DNA of 64,000 nt from Planococcus antarcticus DSM 14505 (GTDB taxonomy: Bacteria > Bacillota > Bacilli > Bacillales_A > Planococcaceae): assembly GCF_001687565.2 (NCBI RefSeq), contig NZ_CP016534.2, forward strand, positions 1,740,501-1,804,500. The letters are read 5' to 3'. Positions within the stretch are counted from its first letter, which is position 1; every line of letters begins with the position of its first letter. This document shows positions 7,729-17,514 of this stretch, piece after piece. Below the pieces are notes generated by a model. The model was not told the DNA's origin, did no database searches, and saw nothing but the letters and a program-made list of their open reading frames with translations. Both the position numbers and the translations under genes were made by a program.

Positions 7729-8271
7729 TTATAAAAGATGTGCGCCTAAGGTAGTGGTGAAATGCCGCAAAGCCCAATCGTGTCCTGCCTGATCAAAGCT
7801 GGCGACGCCATTTTCATGGATGAAAATCGTGTATCCCTTATTGTAGGCATCGACTGCAGTGTGTAGCACGCAGATATCCGTACATACCCCAGCAATATGG
7901 ATTTCTTCTATATTACGTTCACGCAGTAGCAATTCCAGATTGGTGCCGGCAAATGCACTGTATCTCGTTTTGTCCAACCATATGATGCGATTCGCATTTG
8001 CTTTATAGACCTCTGCGAGGCGACCGTAAAGCTCTCTTCCAGCAGTTCCTCTTATATTATGGGGAGGAAAAAGCTGCGCTTCTGGATGGAAGGCATCCTC
8101 TTTGTCGTGCAGATCGACTGGCATTACTACCAGTTCATCATCTTCCAAAAACTGTTCCGTCAATTTACAAATCGGTTCTTCAAGAGCTTGTCCAGGTTCT
8201 CCGCAGGTCAATGCGCCATTTTCTGCTACAAAATCCACCGTATAATCGACCACCAACAATGCTTTTTTCAT
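7729..8271 (-). CDS. pncA: Isochorismatase-family hydrolase, probable nicotinamidase
   Basis: A 180-residue cysteine hydrolase with the catalytic triad pattern: Asp in LLVVDYTVDF, Lys in WLDKTRYSAF and Cys in HIAGVCTDICVLHTAVDA. A DLHDKEDAFHPE stretch fits the nicotinamidase metal-binding site (DxHxxxxxxFxxH-like). It would convert nicotinamide to nicotinate for NAD salvage. The start at 8271 has TAGGAG eight bases upstream; a GTG at 8280 would have no room for a site. Other isochorismatase-family hydrolases are possible. Confidence 0.82.
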   Translation of the reverse strand: MKKALLVVDYTVDFVAENGALTCGEPGQALEEPICKLTEQFLEDDELVVMPVDLHDKEDAFHPEAQLFPPHNIRGTAGRELYGRLAEVYKANANRIIWLDKTRYSAFAGTNLELLLRERNIEEIHIAGVCTDICVLHTAVDAYNKGYTIFIHENGVASFDQAGHDWALRHFTTTLGAHLL

Positions 8272-8331
8272 TAACTCCACTCCTATTCTTTTTCTTGATT
8301 ATAAACCATAAAATTCCGAAAGAAACAATGC

Positions 8332-8360
8332 TTGTCATGAGACTTTGTTTTCAGTATAAT
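8332..8360 (+). promoter_or_regulatory. Strong SigA-type promoter
   Basis: TTGTCA (8332-8337), an exact 17-base spacer, and TATAAT (8355-8360). It drives the small membrane-peptide gene at 8391. Confidence 0.75.
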
Positions 8361-8390
8361 CAGACTATTAAGGGAGAAGGGGTGGTCCTG

Positions 8391-8498
8391 ATGCAATACG
8401 AAAATGTTGAAAAGCTGAATAGACAAGCAATAATTTTTGTTGTTATTCATACATTGCTCATTTTAAATTTTGCTTTGGATTTCGGTTTTTTTATATGA
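8391..8498 (+). CDS. 35-residue putative membrane peptide
   Basis: A short frame (MQYENVEKLNRQAII... ending FGFFI) with a charged N-terminus and a single hydrophobic segment of about 20 residues. Upstream are a near-consensus SigA promoter and a purine-rich AAGGGAGAAGGGG site, and a terminator follows within 50 bases. Together these make a complete small transcription unit. I do not recognise the family; it could be a small membrane regulator or a type I toxin-like peptide. Confidence 0.5.
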   Translation: MQYENVEKLNRQAIIFVVIHTLLILNFALDFGFFI

Positions 8499-8508
8499 CT
8501 GGAACTAT

Positions 8509-8546
8509 AAAACAGCCTATCCCAACTCAATGGGATAGGCTGTTTT
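8509..8546. terminator. Bidirectional terminator
   Basis: AAAACAGCCTATCCCA pairs with TGGGATAGGCTGTTTT around a short loop; A and T tracts lie on the outer sides. Confidence 0.85.
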
Positions 8547-9405
8547 ACGGTGTGCCTCGTTTTAGGCGAACCAAAGAATCCTTGAGAATCCGCGATGCAG
8601 AGTCAAGTGAGACGCCCAGGATTTCCTGGATTTCTTCCAGGTTCTTATGCTTAACAGAATACAGGTAATGGACGTAGGCAAAACGGATATCACCCGAGCG
8701 CATTGGGGTGCCGACAAAAGAGGAAAGTGCTTCGGTATAATCTGACAGTGATCCCATCTGAAACATCGTGTATTCGTTTTTCACTTTGGATGATAGCAAG
8801 TAGGGTGTCCCACGGAATACCGCGCGTTCAATACCCTCAAGCATAACGGGAATCTCTTTGCCGTTAAATCCCAGGAGGCATTGGTAGCCATCCTTTTTCT
8901 CAACCGCCAAAGTCAATTTTCCGCTGCGGTCATCAAAATTCTCCACGTCAATCGTTACCATATCCCGCAGTCGAAGTCCACGAAGATATAAAATGAAAAG
9001 AATTTTGGCATTCAAGGACAACTGATCAGCTTCGAGCACTGACTCTTTCTTTTTCAGCAAATCTTCATAATCTAAATAGATATCAGATGGCGTCAAATCC
9101 AGTTTTTCACTGAATTTGAACTTGGGCATAAAATCGTTTGGAATACGACCAATCTGCCACATATAGTCAAACCACCTTCTGATATAAATGAGTTTTCGGT
9201 TTAATGTGCTGTCTTTAATGCCGGATGCATGCTGATCCATTAGAAATTGCTGGATATCGGAAGGGCGAATGTTATGTGGTTCCACCGGTTTTTTGTACGT
9301 ATGCCTAAGAAAAGCGAAGAGCGAGCGAATCAATTGGACTTCATGAACAACTGTGTTCGGACTAATGCCGTTATCCAGTCGGAATTTCTCATAACCATAA
9401 GGCAT
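8545..9405 (-). CDS. Degenerate tyrosine-recombinase-like protein
   Basis: A 286-residue protein with the two-domain layout of XerC/XerD-type recombinases: an N-terminal SAM-like core-binding domain (SPNTVVHEVQLIRSLFAFLR) and a catalytic-fold domain (LFILYLRGLRLRDMVTIDVENF, then DIRFAYVHYLYSVKHKNL, EIQEILG). The two arginine positions (GLR and DIR) remain. The HxxR/LRH histidine, the LGH histidine (here LGV) and the C-terminal catalytic tyrosine are all missing. It is probably not an active recombinase and may act as a DNA-binding protein. It stands alone next to a DinB gene; start supported by GAGG nine bases upstream. Confidence 0.75.
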   Translation of the reverse strand: MPYGYEKFRLDNGISPNTVVHEVQLIRSLFAFLRHTYKKPVEPHNIRPSDIQQFLMDQHASGIKDSTLNRKLIYIRRWFDYMWQIGRIPNDFMPKFKFSEKLDLTPSDIYLDYEDLLKKKESVLEADQLSLNAKILFILYLRGLRLRDMVTIDVENFDDRSGKLTLAVEKKDGYQCLLGFNGKEIPVMLEGIERAVFRGTPYLLSSKVKNEYTMFQMGSLSDYTEALSSFVGTPMRSGDIRFAYVHYLYSVKHKNLEEIQEILGVSLDSASRILKDSLVRLKRGTP

Positions 9406-9627
9406 TATGCGTCACCTCTTCTAAATAGATTTACGTAAATTATACCATTCATTCAAGTAAATAGAACGTGTTTTCCCTTACGAATCCTATCTAGAGTCTG
9501 TCATTTTGTGCTTGCGGATAGTTGAAGGCAACAGGAAAAACAGATCTCGTTGGATGTATATAATTTATGCAGATTAGGGTATGTTAATAAGGATGGGTAA
9601 ATAGATGAAATAAAGGTGGATACCGAT

Positions 9628-10119
9628 ATGTTTAAAGAAGACAACGCAAAGATAAGAAGTCATATTCTTCAGGCAGTAGAGGGGATGACAGATGAAAAAT
9701 TAAATCAAAAACCATCCGCGGAAGAGTGGTCACCTATTCAGATACTGGATCATCTTCAATTAATGGAAAATACGGTTGCGAAAGGTGTGTCGCATGAACT
9801 TAAGAAAGAAACGAGTGAAAAAGCTTTGAAAAAACCGATTGCTCTGACAGTTAGCCGGTCATTCAAAGTGGAAGCGCCAAAACAGGTTGTACCGACAGAT
9901 GAATTCGTCACACTTACAGAAATGAAAGAACGCTTAAATGCCTCACATAATTTCCTGTATGAAGTATTTGGCCAGGCAACACATGAACAGCTCAAGCAAA
10001 AATCTATGGACCATCCAGTATTCGGTAAAGTTCCACTGATTCAATGGTTCCCATTTGTCGGTCTGCACGAAAAGCGCCATTTCAAGCAATTGGAGAAAAC
10101 ATTAAGTAAACTCGATTGA
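9628..10119 (+). CDS. DinB-superfamily protein
   Basis: A 163-residue four-helix-bundle protein. The metal-binding histidine pattern of DinB/YfiT proteins is visible: EEWSPIQILDHLQLME early, and FVGLHEKRHFKQLEKTL at the end. These proteins are often thiol-dependent S-transferases (bacillithiol users in Firmicutes), but the substrate cannot be told here. ATG at 9628 is chosen because AAAGGTGG precedes it by eight bases; a GTG at 9616 lies within that site. Confidence 0.82.
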   Translation: MFKEDNAKIRSHILQAVEGMTDEKLNQKPSAEEWSPIQILDHLQLMENTVAKGVSHELKKETSEKALKKPIALTVSRSFKVEAPKQVVPTDEFVTLTEMKERLNASHNFLYEVFGQATHEQLKQKSMDHPVFGKVPLIQWFPFVGLHEKRHFKQLEKTLSKLD

Positions 10120-10171
10120 TTCACAAGATAGTCATTTGAAAAACTTATCACATTGTATAATTTTAATGTAA

Positions 10172-10200
10172 TTTACTTATGCTCTCACGTTCGGTATGAT
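10172..10200 (+). promoter_or_regulatory. Candidate SigA promoter of acnA
   Basis: TTTACT (10172-10177), 17-base spacer, TATGAT (10195-10200), 60 bases before the acnA start codon. Spacing is ideal and both hexamers are near consensus. Confidence 0.5.
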
Positions 10201-10260
10201 AGAAGAGGAGAAAAGCGCTGTCACGGGCCTTTTCAAAAGATTCAAAGGAGGAACACACAC

Positions 10261-12975
10261 ATGGCAAAGAGCAGTTTGCACAACAGCCGCACTTCTTTTG
10301 AGCTTAACGGCAAAACGTATAATTATTACCGTTTAGCTGCATTAGAAGAAGCAGGGATCGCTAAAGTATCACGCCTTCCTTATTCAATTAAAGTTCTATT
10401 GGAATCCGTATTGCGTCAGCACGACGGATATGTTATCAAAGATGAGCATGTTGAAGAATTAGCAAAATGGGGCAAGGATGTCAACAAAGAAGCAGAAGTT
10501 CCATTCAAGCCCTCACGCGTTATCCTTCAAGATTTCACAGGCGTACCAGTAGTCGTTGATTTGGCTGCACTTCGTTCAGCGATGGCAGAAATGGGTGGAG
10601 ATCCAGACAAAATTAACCCTGAAATTCCAGTGGATCTTGTCATTGACCACTCGGTTCAAGTTGATAAATACGGCACTGAAGATTCACTCCGCATTAACAT
10701 GGAGCTTGAGTTTGACCGCAATGCAGAGCGTTACCAGTTCCTTAGCTGGGCTCAAAAAGCTTACGACAATTATCGTGCAGTTCCACCTGCGACAGGTATC
10801 GTTCACCAAGTAAACCTTGAGTACTTGGCAAACGTTGTCCACGCAATTGAAAACACAGACGGTACATTCGAAACTTTTCCTGATACATTGTTCGGAACAG
10901 ATTCACATACGACAATGATCAACGGAATTGGTGTTCTTGGATGGGGCGTTGGCGGCATTGAAGCTGAAGCCGGGATGCTCGGACAACCTTCATACTTCCC
11001 GATTCCTGAAGTTATCGGGGTTAAAATGACGGGTGAACTTCCAAACGGTGCAACTGCAACTGATTTGGCGTTGAAAGTGACACAAACTTTGCGTAAAAAA
11101 GGTGTAGTAGGTAAATTTGTTGAGTTCTTCGGTCCTGGTGTGACGACATTGCCACTTGCTGACCGCGCAACAATTGCCAATATGGCTCCAGAATACGGTG
11201 CAACTTGCGGATTCTTCCCAGTTGATGAAGAAGCACTTAATTATATGCGTTTGACTGCACGTGATGAAGACCAAATCGCTGTAACGAAGAAGTATTTGCA
11301 GGAGAACGATATGTTCTTCAAAGTTGAAAATGAAGATCCGATCTACACGGACCTTGTAGAAATCGATCTTTCTAAAATCGAACCAAACTTGGCAGGACCA
11401 AAACGTCCACAGGATTTGATTCCCTTGTCTCAAATGAAACCCGAGTTCAACAAAGCTGTAACAGGTGAAGAAGGGCCACACGGTTTTGCACTTGATGAAG
11501 CTGAAATCGAAAAAACAGCAACAGTCCAATTCAAAACCGGCAAAACTGCTGAAATGAAGACTGGTGCATTGGCAATTGCAGCTATTACATCTTGTACAAA
11601 CACTTCTAACCCATACGTAATGTTAGGTGCTGGATTAGTAGCGAAAAAGGCAGTAGAAAAAGGATTAGTTCCACCTGCATACGTGAAAACCTCACTAGCT
11701 CCGGGATCTAAAGTTGTTACAGGTTACTTAAATGATTCTGGTTTATTGGATTACATGAATCAAATCGGCTTTAACTTAGTTGGCTACGGCTGTACAACGT
11801 GTATCGGTAACTCGGGTCCATTGCTTCCTGAAATTGAAGAAGCGATTTTAGACAACGATTTGCTGGTGTCATCTGTATTATCTGGTAACCGTAACTTTGA
11901 AGGGCGCATCCATCCGCTTGTGAAAGCTAACTACTTGGCTTCTCCAATGCTAGTTGTTGCTTATGCACTTGCTGGGACAGTGGATATCGACTTCGCAGTT
12001 GAACCAATCGGCACTGATAAAGAAGGCAAAGACGTTTTCTTTAAAGATATCTGGCCATCAACTGAAGAAATCAAAAAAGTCGTTAAAGACACAGTCACTC
12101 CAGAATTGTTCCGCAAAGAGTACGAGCATGTATTTAACGAGAACGAAGCTTGGAACGCGATTGAGACAAACGATGATTCTTTGTATGAGTTTGATGCTAC
12201 ATCAACTTATATCCAAAATCCGCCATTCTTTGAAGGTCTTGCAAAAGAGCCTGCTCCAATCCAAGCGTTATCTGACCTTCGTGTTGTTGCGAAATTCGCA
12301 GACTCGATCACGACTGACCATATTTCACCAGCTGGTGCGATTGGTAAAGATACGCCAGCAGGTCTATACCTTCGTGAAAACGGCGTCGAGCCTCGTAACT
12401 TCAACTCTTACGGATCTCGTCGTGGTAACCATGAAGTCATGATGCGCGGAACATTCGCGAATATCCGTATTCGTAACCAGGTAGCCCCAGGAACAACAGG
12501 CGGTTACACGACTTACTGGCCAACGGGCGAGACAATGGCGATTTACGATGCAGCGATGAAGTATCAGGAACAAGGCACTGGACTTGTTGTCTTGACTGGT
12601 AAGGATTACGGCATGGGCTCTTCACGTGACTGGGCGGCTAAAGGAACATTCCTTCTAGGCATCAAAACAGTTATCGCTGAAAGCTATGAGCGTATTCACC
12701 GTTCAAACCTAGTAATGATGGGCGTTCTACCGTTGCAATTCGTTAACGGCGAAAGCGCAGATTCTCTTGGATTGACAGGACACGAAACCATCAGCGTCAA
12801 CTTGACTGATGACGTGAAACCACGCGACGTTCTTACTGTTACAGCTACTGCTGAAGATGGTAAAGTAACTGAGTTTAAAGTATTGGCACGTTTCGATTCC
12901 GAAGTGGAAGTAGATTATTTCCGCCACGGCGGCATCCTGCAAATGGTGCTTCGTAACAAATTACTTGAAGTATAA
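10261..12975 (+). CDS. acnA: Aconitate hydratase (aconitase A)
   Basis: A 904-residue aconitase of the AcnA/IRP1 type, close to the 909 residues of B. subtilis CitB. It isomerises citrate to isocitrate in the TCA cycle and, without its cluster, can bind RNA. The [4Fe-4S] ligands are Cys445 (SCTNTSNP), Cys511 and Cys514 ([11 protein letters not shown]). The substrate-site motif [15 protein letters not shown] is intact. ATG at 10261 with AAAGGAGG nine bases upstream is the clear start. The locus sits at the same place as citB of B. subtilis, just before yneP. Confidence 0.97.
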   Translation: MAKSSLHNSRTSFELNGKTYNYYRLAALEEAGIAKVSRLPYSIKVLLESVLRQHDGYVIKDEHVEELAKWGKDVNKEAEVPFKPSRVILQDFTGVPVVVDLAALRSAMAEMGGDPDKINPEIPVDLVIDHSVQVDKYGTEDSLRINMELEFDRNAERYQFLSWAQKAYDNYRAVPPATGIVHQVNLEYLANVVHAIENTDGTFETFPDTLFGTDSHTTMINGIGVLGWGVGGIEAEAGMLGQPSYFPIPEVIGVKMTGELPNGATATDLALKVTQTLRKKGVVGKFVEFFGPGVTTLPLADRATIANMAPEYGATCGFFPVDEEALNYMRLTARDEDQIAVTKKYLQENDMFFKVENEDPIYTDLVEIDLSKIEPNLAGPKRPQDLIPLSQMKPEFNKAVTGEEGPHGFALDEAEIEKTATVQFKTGKTAEMKTGALAIAAITSCTNTSNPYVMLGAGLVAKKAVEKGLVPPAYVKTSLAPGSKVVTGYLNDSGLLDYMNQIGFNLVGYGCTTCIGNSGPLLPEIEEAILDNDLLVSSVLSGNRNFEGRIHPLVKANYLASPMLVVAYALAGTVDIDFAVEPIGTDKEGKDVFFKDIWPSTEEIKKVVKDTVTPELFRKEYEHVFNENEAWNAIETNDDSLYEFDATSTYIQNPPFFEGLAKEPAPIQALSDLRVVAKFADSITTDHISPAGAIGKDTPAGLYLRENGVEPRNFNSYGSRRGNHEVMMRGTFANIRIRNQVAPGTTGGYTTYWPTGETMAIYDAAMKYQEQGTGLVVLTGKDYGMGSSRDWAAKGTFLLGIKTVIAESYERIHRSNLVMMGVLPLQFVNGESADSLGLTGHETISVNLTDDVKPRDVLTVTATAEDGKVTEFKVLARFDSEVEVDYFRHGGILQMVLRNKLLEV

Positions 12976-13140
12976 GAAAAGCAGAAGCGAACGTGTTGAT
13001 CCAACAGTCTTAAGACCTACTGGTGAAGTGATGTATTTTTAGTCGCACAGCCAGTTATGACCTAAAATCAATTCGTTAGACGAGCTAGACAATAAATAAT
13101 AAGCTAGGAATTAGAGTTTCTAAGCTATAAAAAAACTGCA

Positions 13141-13175
13141 AAAGGCTGCTGGGGATTTTCCTCAGCAGCCTTTTC
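13141..13175 (+). terminator. Terminator downstream of acnA
   Basis: AAAGGCTGCTGGGG pairs with CCTCAGCAGCCTTTT (one mismatch) and is followed by a T-rich stretch. Confidence 0.8.
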
Positions 13176-13227
13176 TCTTACATCTAAAAACGAATATCTT
13201 GTATACTGGTAAAGAGGTGAAATAGAC

Positions 13228-13668
13228 ATGTACATAAGTGAAAAAGAAATTGAAATCCGTTACGCGGAAACCGATCAAATGGGGGTAGTTTATCATGCTA
13301 ACTACATCATCTGGCTGGAAATCGGGCGTACTAAGCTGATTGAAGACTTAGGATTTACCTATGCAGGTATGGAGAAGGATGGTTATTTGTCTCCGGTGAC
13401 TGATATTTCCATTCAATATAGAGCCGCTCTTCGCTACGGGGAAAAAGCCTTTATCCGTACGTGGGTAGAGGAACACGGACGCCTGCGTACCAAATACGGC
13501 TATGAAATTGTCCATGACGATGGTGCAATTGCCGCAACTGCGATCTCCGAGCATGTTGTCGTCAAAAAAGAGTCATTCCGACCGGTTTCAATCAAAAAAA
13601 TCTATCCAGAATGGCATGAAAAATACGAAGAAATCAAAAGGCAGGCTGCTGATGGCGTTCGGAATTAA
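13228..13668 (+). CDS. yneP: Acyl-CoA thioesterase, YneP-like
   Basis: A 146-residue hotdog-fold protein with the 4-hydroxybenzoyl-CoA thioesterase signature: RYAETDQMGVVYHANYIIWLEIGRT, whose Asp in AETDQMG is the catalytic position. It hydrolyses an acyl-CoA thioester; the acyl group is not known. It overlaps the downstream yneQ-like gene by 17 bases, as part of the conserved yneP-yneQ pair after aconitase. Confidence 0.88.
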   Translation: MYISEKEIEIRYAETDQMGVVYHANYIIWLEIGRTKLIEDLGFTYAGMEKDGYLSPVTDISIQYRAALRYGEKAFIRTWVEEHGRLRTKYGYEIVHDDGAIAATAISEHVVVKKESFRPVSIKKIYPEWHEKYEEIKRQAADGVRN

Positions 13669-13960
13669 GCGAGACGAACTCGAACACTGGAAACAAGGGG
13701 TCATCGACGGAAAAATCTCGTTTTTGACCCATTACTGGGTGGATGACCGCTTTCCAGGCTGTAGTACGGTCACCAAAGTTGGCTGCTGCGACTTGGAAAA
13801 ACTTGTTTCTTGGGGCAGGCAGTATGGATTACAGCCTGAATGGCTAGATTTGCGAGGGGATTATCCGCATTTTGACTTGTTCGGTGAGCGTCAACGAGCA
13901 ATTTTGCGCCAAGAGGGCCAACTAGAGCAACTGAATAAATTGCAAAATAAAAAAGCATGA
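13652..13960 (+). CDS. yneQ: YneQ-like conserved protein
   Basis: A 102-residue protein starting at the ATG at 13652 inside the end of yneP (MAFGIKRDELEHWKQG, FLTHYWVDDRFPGCSTVTKVGC). The THYW...DRFPGC motif matches the conserved YneQ family; function unknown. The overlap with yneP implies coupled translation. Confidence 0.85.
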   Translation: MAFGIKRDELEHWKQGVIDGKISFLTHYWVDDRFPGCSTVTKVGCCDLEKLVSWGRQYGLQPEWLDLRGDYPHFDLFGERQRAILRQEGQLEQLNKLQNKKA

Positions 13961-13977
13961 GCTATTCATGCTTTTTT
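13950..13977. terminator. Bidirectional terminator between yneQ and yneR
   Basis: AAAAAGCATGA pairs with TCATGCTTTTTT around GCTAT. Confidence 0.85.
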
Positions 13978-14266
13978 ATTTTGCATATGAATAATCAAGT
14001 TCGTGCAAGTCATCGTTCACACTGACCTGGAGATTATGTCCATCAAAATACCAGACATCGCTTTGTTCAATAAAATAGGTGACTTGGTCTTGTTCCAGTT
14101 GGACAGCCATTTCATGTGGCTGATCCTTGGTTACACCCAGTGAAAATCCTGGCTGTAGCTTGCTTGAACCACCATAACGGACAAAGAAGCGGACCGCTTC
14201 TCCTGATACCACTTCCATTTCTTCCTTAAACCAATTGAGTGCATCGTCACTAATGTTAATCTGCAT
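13976..14266 (-). CDS. yneR: YneR-like HesB/IscA-fold protein
   Basis: A 96-residue protein with the HesB/IscA fold pattern (ALNWFKEEMEV, VRFFVRYGG, PGFSLGV, VWYFDGHNLQV). It lacks the three cysteines that bind iron-sulfur clusters in IscA, as in other YneR proteins, so a cluster-carrier role is doubtful. It lies directly upstream of, and reads away from, yneQ. Confidence 0.82.
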   Translation of the reverse strand: MQINISDDALNWFKEEMEVVSGEAVRFFVRYGGSSKLQPGFSLGVTKDQPHEMAVQLEQDQVTYFIEQSDVWYFDGHNLQVSVNDDLHELDYSYAK

Positions 14267-14286
14267 GTCACACGTCCTTCCACTGT

Positions 14287-14880
14287 TTATAGCCAGTTGA
14301 TTTTTGGTTCTGTGCCAGCACGAATACGGGCAATATTGGTGCGGTGGCGGAAGATGATGAATAACGCCAGAATATAAATGACAATCATGAACAAGTAGTC
14401 TCCTGTAAAGATTGCATAAATAGTTATGTAGATGATGAATACGACTGCCAGAATAATTGATGATAATGATACCATTTTAGTAATTTTTAATGCAATCAAT
14501 AGCACAGCAACCGCCATGATGAACAACGGCCATTGATAGCCGAGCAAGATGCCGCCAGATGTGGCAACGGCTTTTCCACCTTTAAATTTAGCGAATACCG
14601 GATAAATATGGCCAATAACTGCAATGATGCCAAAAACCAAAGGATGGATATCGGTTGTGATATAAAGTGGAATCAGTGTAGCAGCCGTTCCTTTCAGAAT
14701 GTCCAGCAGAGTGACGGCGATACCGGCTTTCTTGCCGAGTGTCCGGAATGTATTGGTAGCACCGAGGTTGCCGCTTCCTTTTGTTCGGATGTCTGTTTTG
14801 TAAAATAGTTTCCCGACCCATAAGGCAGACGGAATCGAGCCGAGGAGGTAAGCTAATAGAATGGGAAGCAGTATAGTCAT
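14287..14880 (-). CDS. plsY: Acyl-phosphate glycerol-3-phosphate acyltransferase PlsY
   Basis: A 197-residue integral membrane enzyme with the three conserved PlsY loops: SIPSALWVGKLFYKTDIR...GSGNLGATNTFR, GHIYPVFAKFKGGKAVATSGG, and RHRTNIARIRAGTEPKI. It transfers an acyl group from acyl-phosphate to glycerol-3-phosphate, the first step of phospholipid synthesis in most Gram-positives. The position next to yneR and yneT is conserved with B. subtilis yneS. Confidence 0.95.
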   Translation of the reverse strand: MTILLPILLAYLLGSIPSALWVGKLFYKTDIRTKGSGNLGATNTFRTLGKKAGIAVTLLDILKGTAATLIPLYITTDIHPLVFGIIAVIGHIYPVFAKFKGGKAVATSGGILLGYQWPLFIMAVAVLLIALKITKMVSLSSIILAVVFIIYITIYAIFTGDYLFMIVIYILALFIIFRHRTNIARIRAGTEPKINWL

Positions 14881-15016
14881 TATGAACTCCTTTAGAACAA
14901 CCTTATTTTGTAGTTTCAGTTTACCATGACTGATGTTCTTTGAACAATAGACGGCGAATTATTCAACAGGCAGGACGAAATCGTGTATGATAGAATAAAA
15001 AGGACAGGTGATCATC

Positions 15017-15424
15017 TTGAACAATCCGAGCCGCAAAGAAATCAAGAATGTACTCGATCATGCGAAAACCATTGCCGTAATCGGTCTTAGCCCAAATCCT
15101 AGCAGAACTTCCTATATCGTATCAGAATCTATGCAACGGGCAGGTTACCGCATCATTCCGGTTAATCCACGGGCAGATACTGTACTGGGTGAAAAAAGTT
15201 ACGCTTCTTTGAGTGACATTCCAGAAAAAGTGGATATCGTCAACGTTTTCCGGCGCAGTGAGTTTCTGGAGGGTATCGCCGATGAGTTCATAAAAATCGA
15301 TTGTCCAGTATTTTGGACACAATTAAATGTGGTTGATGAGAACGTATTTAATCGGTTGGCTGATGTGGGATATACAGTCATAATGGACCGTTGCATCAAA
15401 GTGGAACACGCCATCCTGAAATAA
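15017..15424 (+). CDS. yneT: CoA-binding protein, YneT-like
   Basis: A 135-residue Rossmann-fold protein with the CoA-binding domain pattern (KTIAVIGLSPNPSRTSYIVSESMQRAGYRIIPVNPRADTVLGEK). Function unknown beyond likely CoA or nucleotide binding. The TTG at 15017 is preferred over a GTG at 15008 since ACAGG lies eight bases before it; the resulting length equals YneT of B. subtilis. Confidence 0.83.
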   Translation: MNNPSRKEIKNVLDHAKTIAVIGLSPNPSRTSYIVSESMQRAGYRIIPVNPRADTVLGEKSYASLSDIPEKVDIVNVFRRSEFLEGIADEFIKIDCPVFWTQLNVVDENVFNRLADVGYTVIMDRCIKVEHAILK

Positions 15425-15434
15425 GGCAATACCG

Positions 15435-15461
15435 CAAAAGGGCGCCCAGCGCTCTTTTTCT
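15435..15461 (+). terminator. Terminator between yneT and parE
   Basis: AAAAGGGCGC pairs with GCGCTCTTTTT (one G-U), loop CCA, then a T tract. Confidence 0.7.
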
Positions 15462-15543
15462 ATGAAGTTTGACAGATAGACAAGAAATAGAATACGATAA
15501 AGAGAGAGAAAAAAGCGAACAAACGTTTGTTGGAGGGAATTAA

Positions 15544-17514
15544 ATGGCTAAAATTCAAAATACGGCATACAACGAAGAAGCGATTCAAGTACTCGAAGGC
15601 TTAGATGCTGTCAGGAAACGGCCAGGGATGTACATCGGTTCGACGGATACACGTGGACTTCACCATTTGGTCTATGAAATTGTCGATAACTCTGTCGATG
15701 AAGCACTTGCAGGCCACGGAGATAAAATCACCGTTACCATTCAGGATGACAATAGCATCAGTGTCCGGGATTACGGTCGCGGCATGCCAACGGGAATGCA
15801 CCGCAGTGGCAAACCCACACCGGAAGTGATTTTGACGGTTCTGCATGCCGGCGGGAAATTCGGGCAGGGCGGCTACAAGACAAGCGGAGGTCTTCACGGC
15901 GTCGGCGCATCTGTCGTCAATGCACTGTCTAAATTTTTGGAAGTGACGATTTTCCGAGATGGCAAAAAATACCGCCAGCGCTTTGAAAATGGCGGCAAAC
16001 CGGACACGACATTGGAAGAAATTGGTTCGACAAAAGAAAGTGGCACGTTAATCCACTTTTTGCCGGACGAAACCATTTTTTCAGTGTCCAAATACAATTA
16101 CGAGACCCTTTCGGAACGCCTGCGTGAATCTGCTTTCTTGTTGAAAGGACTGAAGATTGAGCTATTCGATCAGCGAACAGAAGCCAAGGATGTTTTTCAT
16201 TACGAAACGGGAATTGAAGCTTTTGTTGCCTATCTCAATGAAGAAAAAGATGTGCTTCATCCAGTGGCCTATATTGAAGGTCAACAGGACGAAATGGAAA
16301 TCGAGTTTTCTTTCCAATTTAACGATGGCTATTCCGAAACAATTCTATCGTTTGTTAACAACGTCCGGACCCGTGACGGCGGTACGCATGAAACCGGCGC
16401 GAAAGCGGCCATGACAAGAGTTTTCAATGATTATGCGCGAAAAATTAACTTGTTGAAAGACAAAGACAAGAACATAGAAGGCTCTGACATCCGAGAAGGT
16501 TTGGCGGCAATTATTTCTGTTCGCATCCCTGAAGCGATGCTGCAATTTGAAGGGCAGACGAAAAGCAAGCTGGGTACAAGCGAAGCGCGAAGCATTGTCG
16601 ATTCGGTTGTTTCTCAGAAATTGATGTACTTCCTGGAAGAAAACGCAGATCTCAGCGCTTCTCTCGTACGAAAAGCAATCCGGGCATCACAGGCCCGATT
16701 GGCTGCCCGAAAAGCACGGGAAGATGCGCGAAACGGCAAAAAACGCAAGAAATCGGATGCACTGTTGTCCGGTAAATTGACACCTGCCCAATCACGCAAC
16801 GCCTCGAAAAACGAATTATACTTGGTGGAGGGAGATTCGGCTGGTGGTTCTGCCAAACAGGGACGCGACCGGACATTCCAGGCAATCCTGCCGCTACGCG
16901 GGAAAGTCGTCAACACCGAAAAAGCGAAACTTGAAGAAATCATGAAAAATGAAGAAATTTCGACCATCATTCATGCTATTGGCGGAGGGGTTTCTTCTGA
17001 CTTTTCAATTGACGACATCGCCTACAATAAAATCATCATCATGACTGATGCGGATACCGATGGAGCGCATATTCAAGTGCTGTTGCTGACATTCTTCTTC
17101 CGTTATATGAAGCCATTAATCGAAGCGGGCAAAGTGTTTATCGCATTGCCGCCGCTCTACAAAGTTTCCAAAGGAGTTGGCAAAAAAGAAATCATCGATT
17201 ACGCCTGGACAGAAGCAGATTTGGATGCCTCCATCAAAAAAGTCGGCAAAGGCTATATGCTGCAGCGTTACAAAGGTTTGGGTGAGATGAACGCAGACCA
17301 GTTATGGGAAACCACCATGAACCCGGAGACCCGTACGCTGATTCGCGTTACGATTGAAGACAGTGCACGCGCAGAACGTGGCATTACAACATTAATGGGT
17401 GATAAAGTGGAACCAAGACGCCGCTGGATTGAAAACAATGTCGACTTTGGACTGGAAGATGATAGCAATATACTAGAAAATGATTTGATTCACGCTGAGG
17501 AGGAAATTGTATGA
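15544..17514 (+). CDS. parE: DNA topoisomerase IV subunit B
   Basis: A 656-residue GyrB/ParE-type ATPase subunit: GHKL ATPase domain ([35 protein letters not shown]), transducer domain, and TOPRIM domain ([30 protein letters not shown]). Assigned as ParE, not GyrB, because it is paired with parC and sits in the yneT-parE-parC order. It unlinks daughter chromosomes with ParC. The last codons overlap parC by ATGA. Confidence 0.97.
   Translation: MAKIQNTAYNEEAIQVLEGLDAVRKRPGMYIGSTDTRGLHHLVYEIVDNSVDEALAGHGDKITVTIQDDNSISVRDYGRGMPTGMHRSGKPTPEVILTVLHAGGKFGQGGYKTSGGLHGVGASVVNALSKFLEVTIFRDGKKYRQRFENGGKPDTTLEEIGSTKESGTLIHFLPDETIFSVSKYNYETLSERLRESAFLLKGLKIELFDQRTEAKDVFHYETGIEAFVAYLNEEKDVLHPVAYIEGQQDEMEIEFSFQFNDGYSETILSFVNNVRTRDGGTHETGAKAAMTRVFNDYARKINLLKDKDKNIEGSDIREGLAAIISVRIPEAMLQFEGQTKSKLGTSEARSIVDSVVSQKLMYFLEENADLSASLVRKAIRASQARLAARKAREDARNGKKRKKSDALLSGKLTPAQSRNASKNELYLVEGDSAGGSAKQGRDRTFQAILPLRGKVVNTEKAKLEEIMKNEEISTIIHAIGGGVSSDFSIDDIAYNKIIIMTDADTDGAHIQVLLLTFFFRYMKPLIEAGKVFIALPPLYKVSKGVGKKEIIDYAWTEADLDASIKKVGKGYMLQRYKGLGEMNADQLWETTMNPETRTLIRVTIEDSARAERGITTLMGDKVEPRRRWIENNVDFGLEDDSNILENDLIHAEEEIV

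Noticed and set aside
10803..11529. Long antisense open frames across acnA, parE, parC and fbp
   Set aside because: They are shadows of strongly conserved genes on the opposite strand, without ribosome sites.
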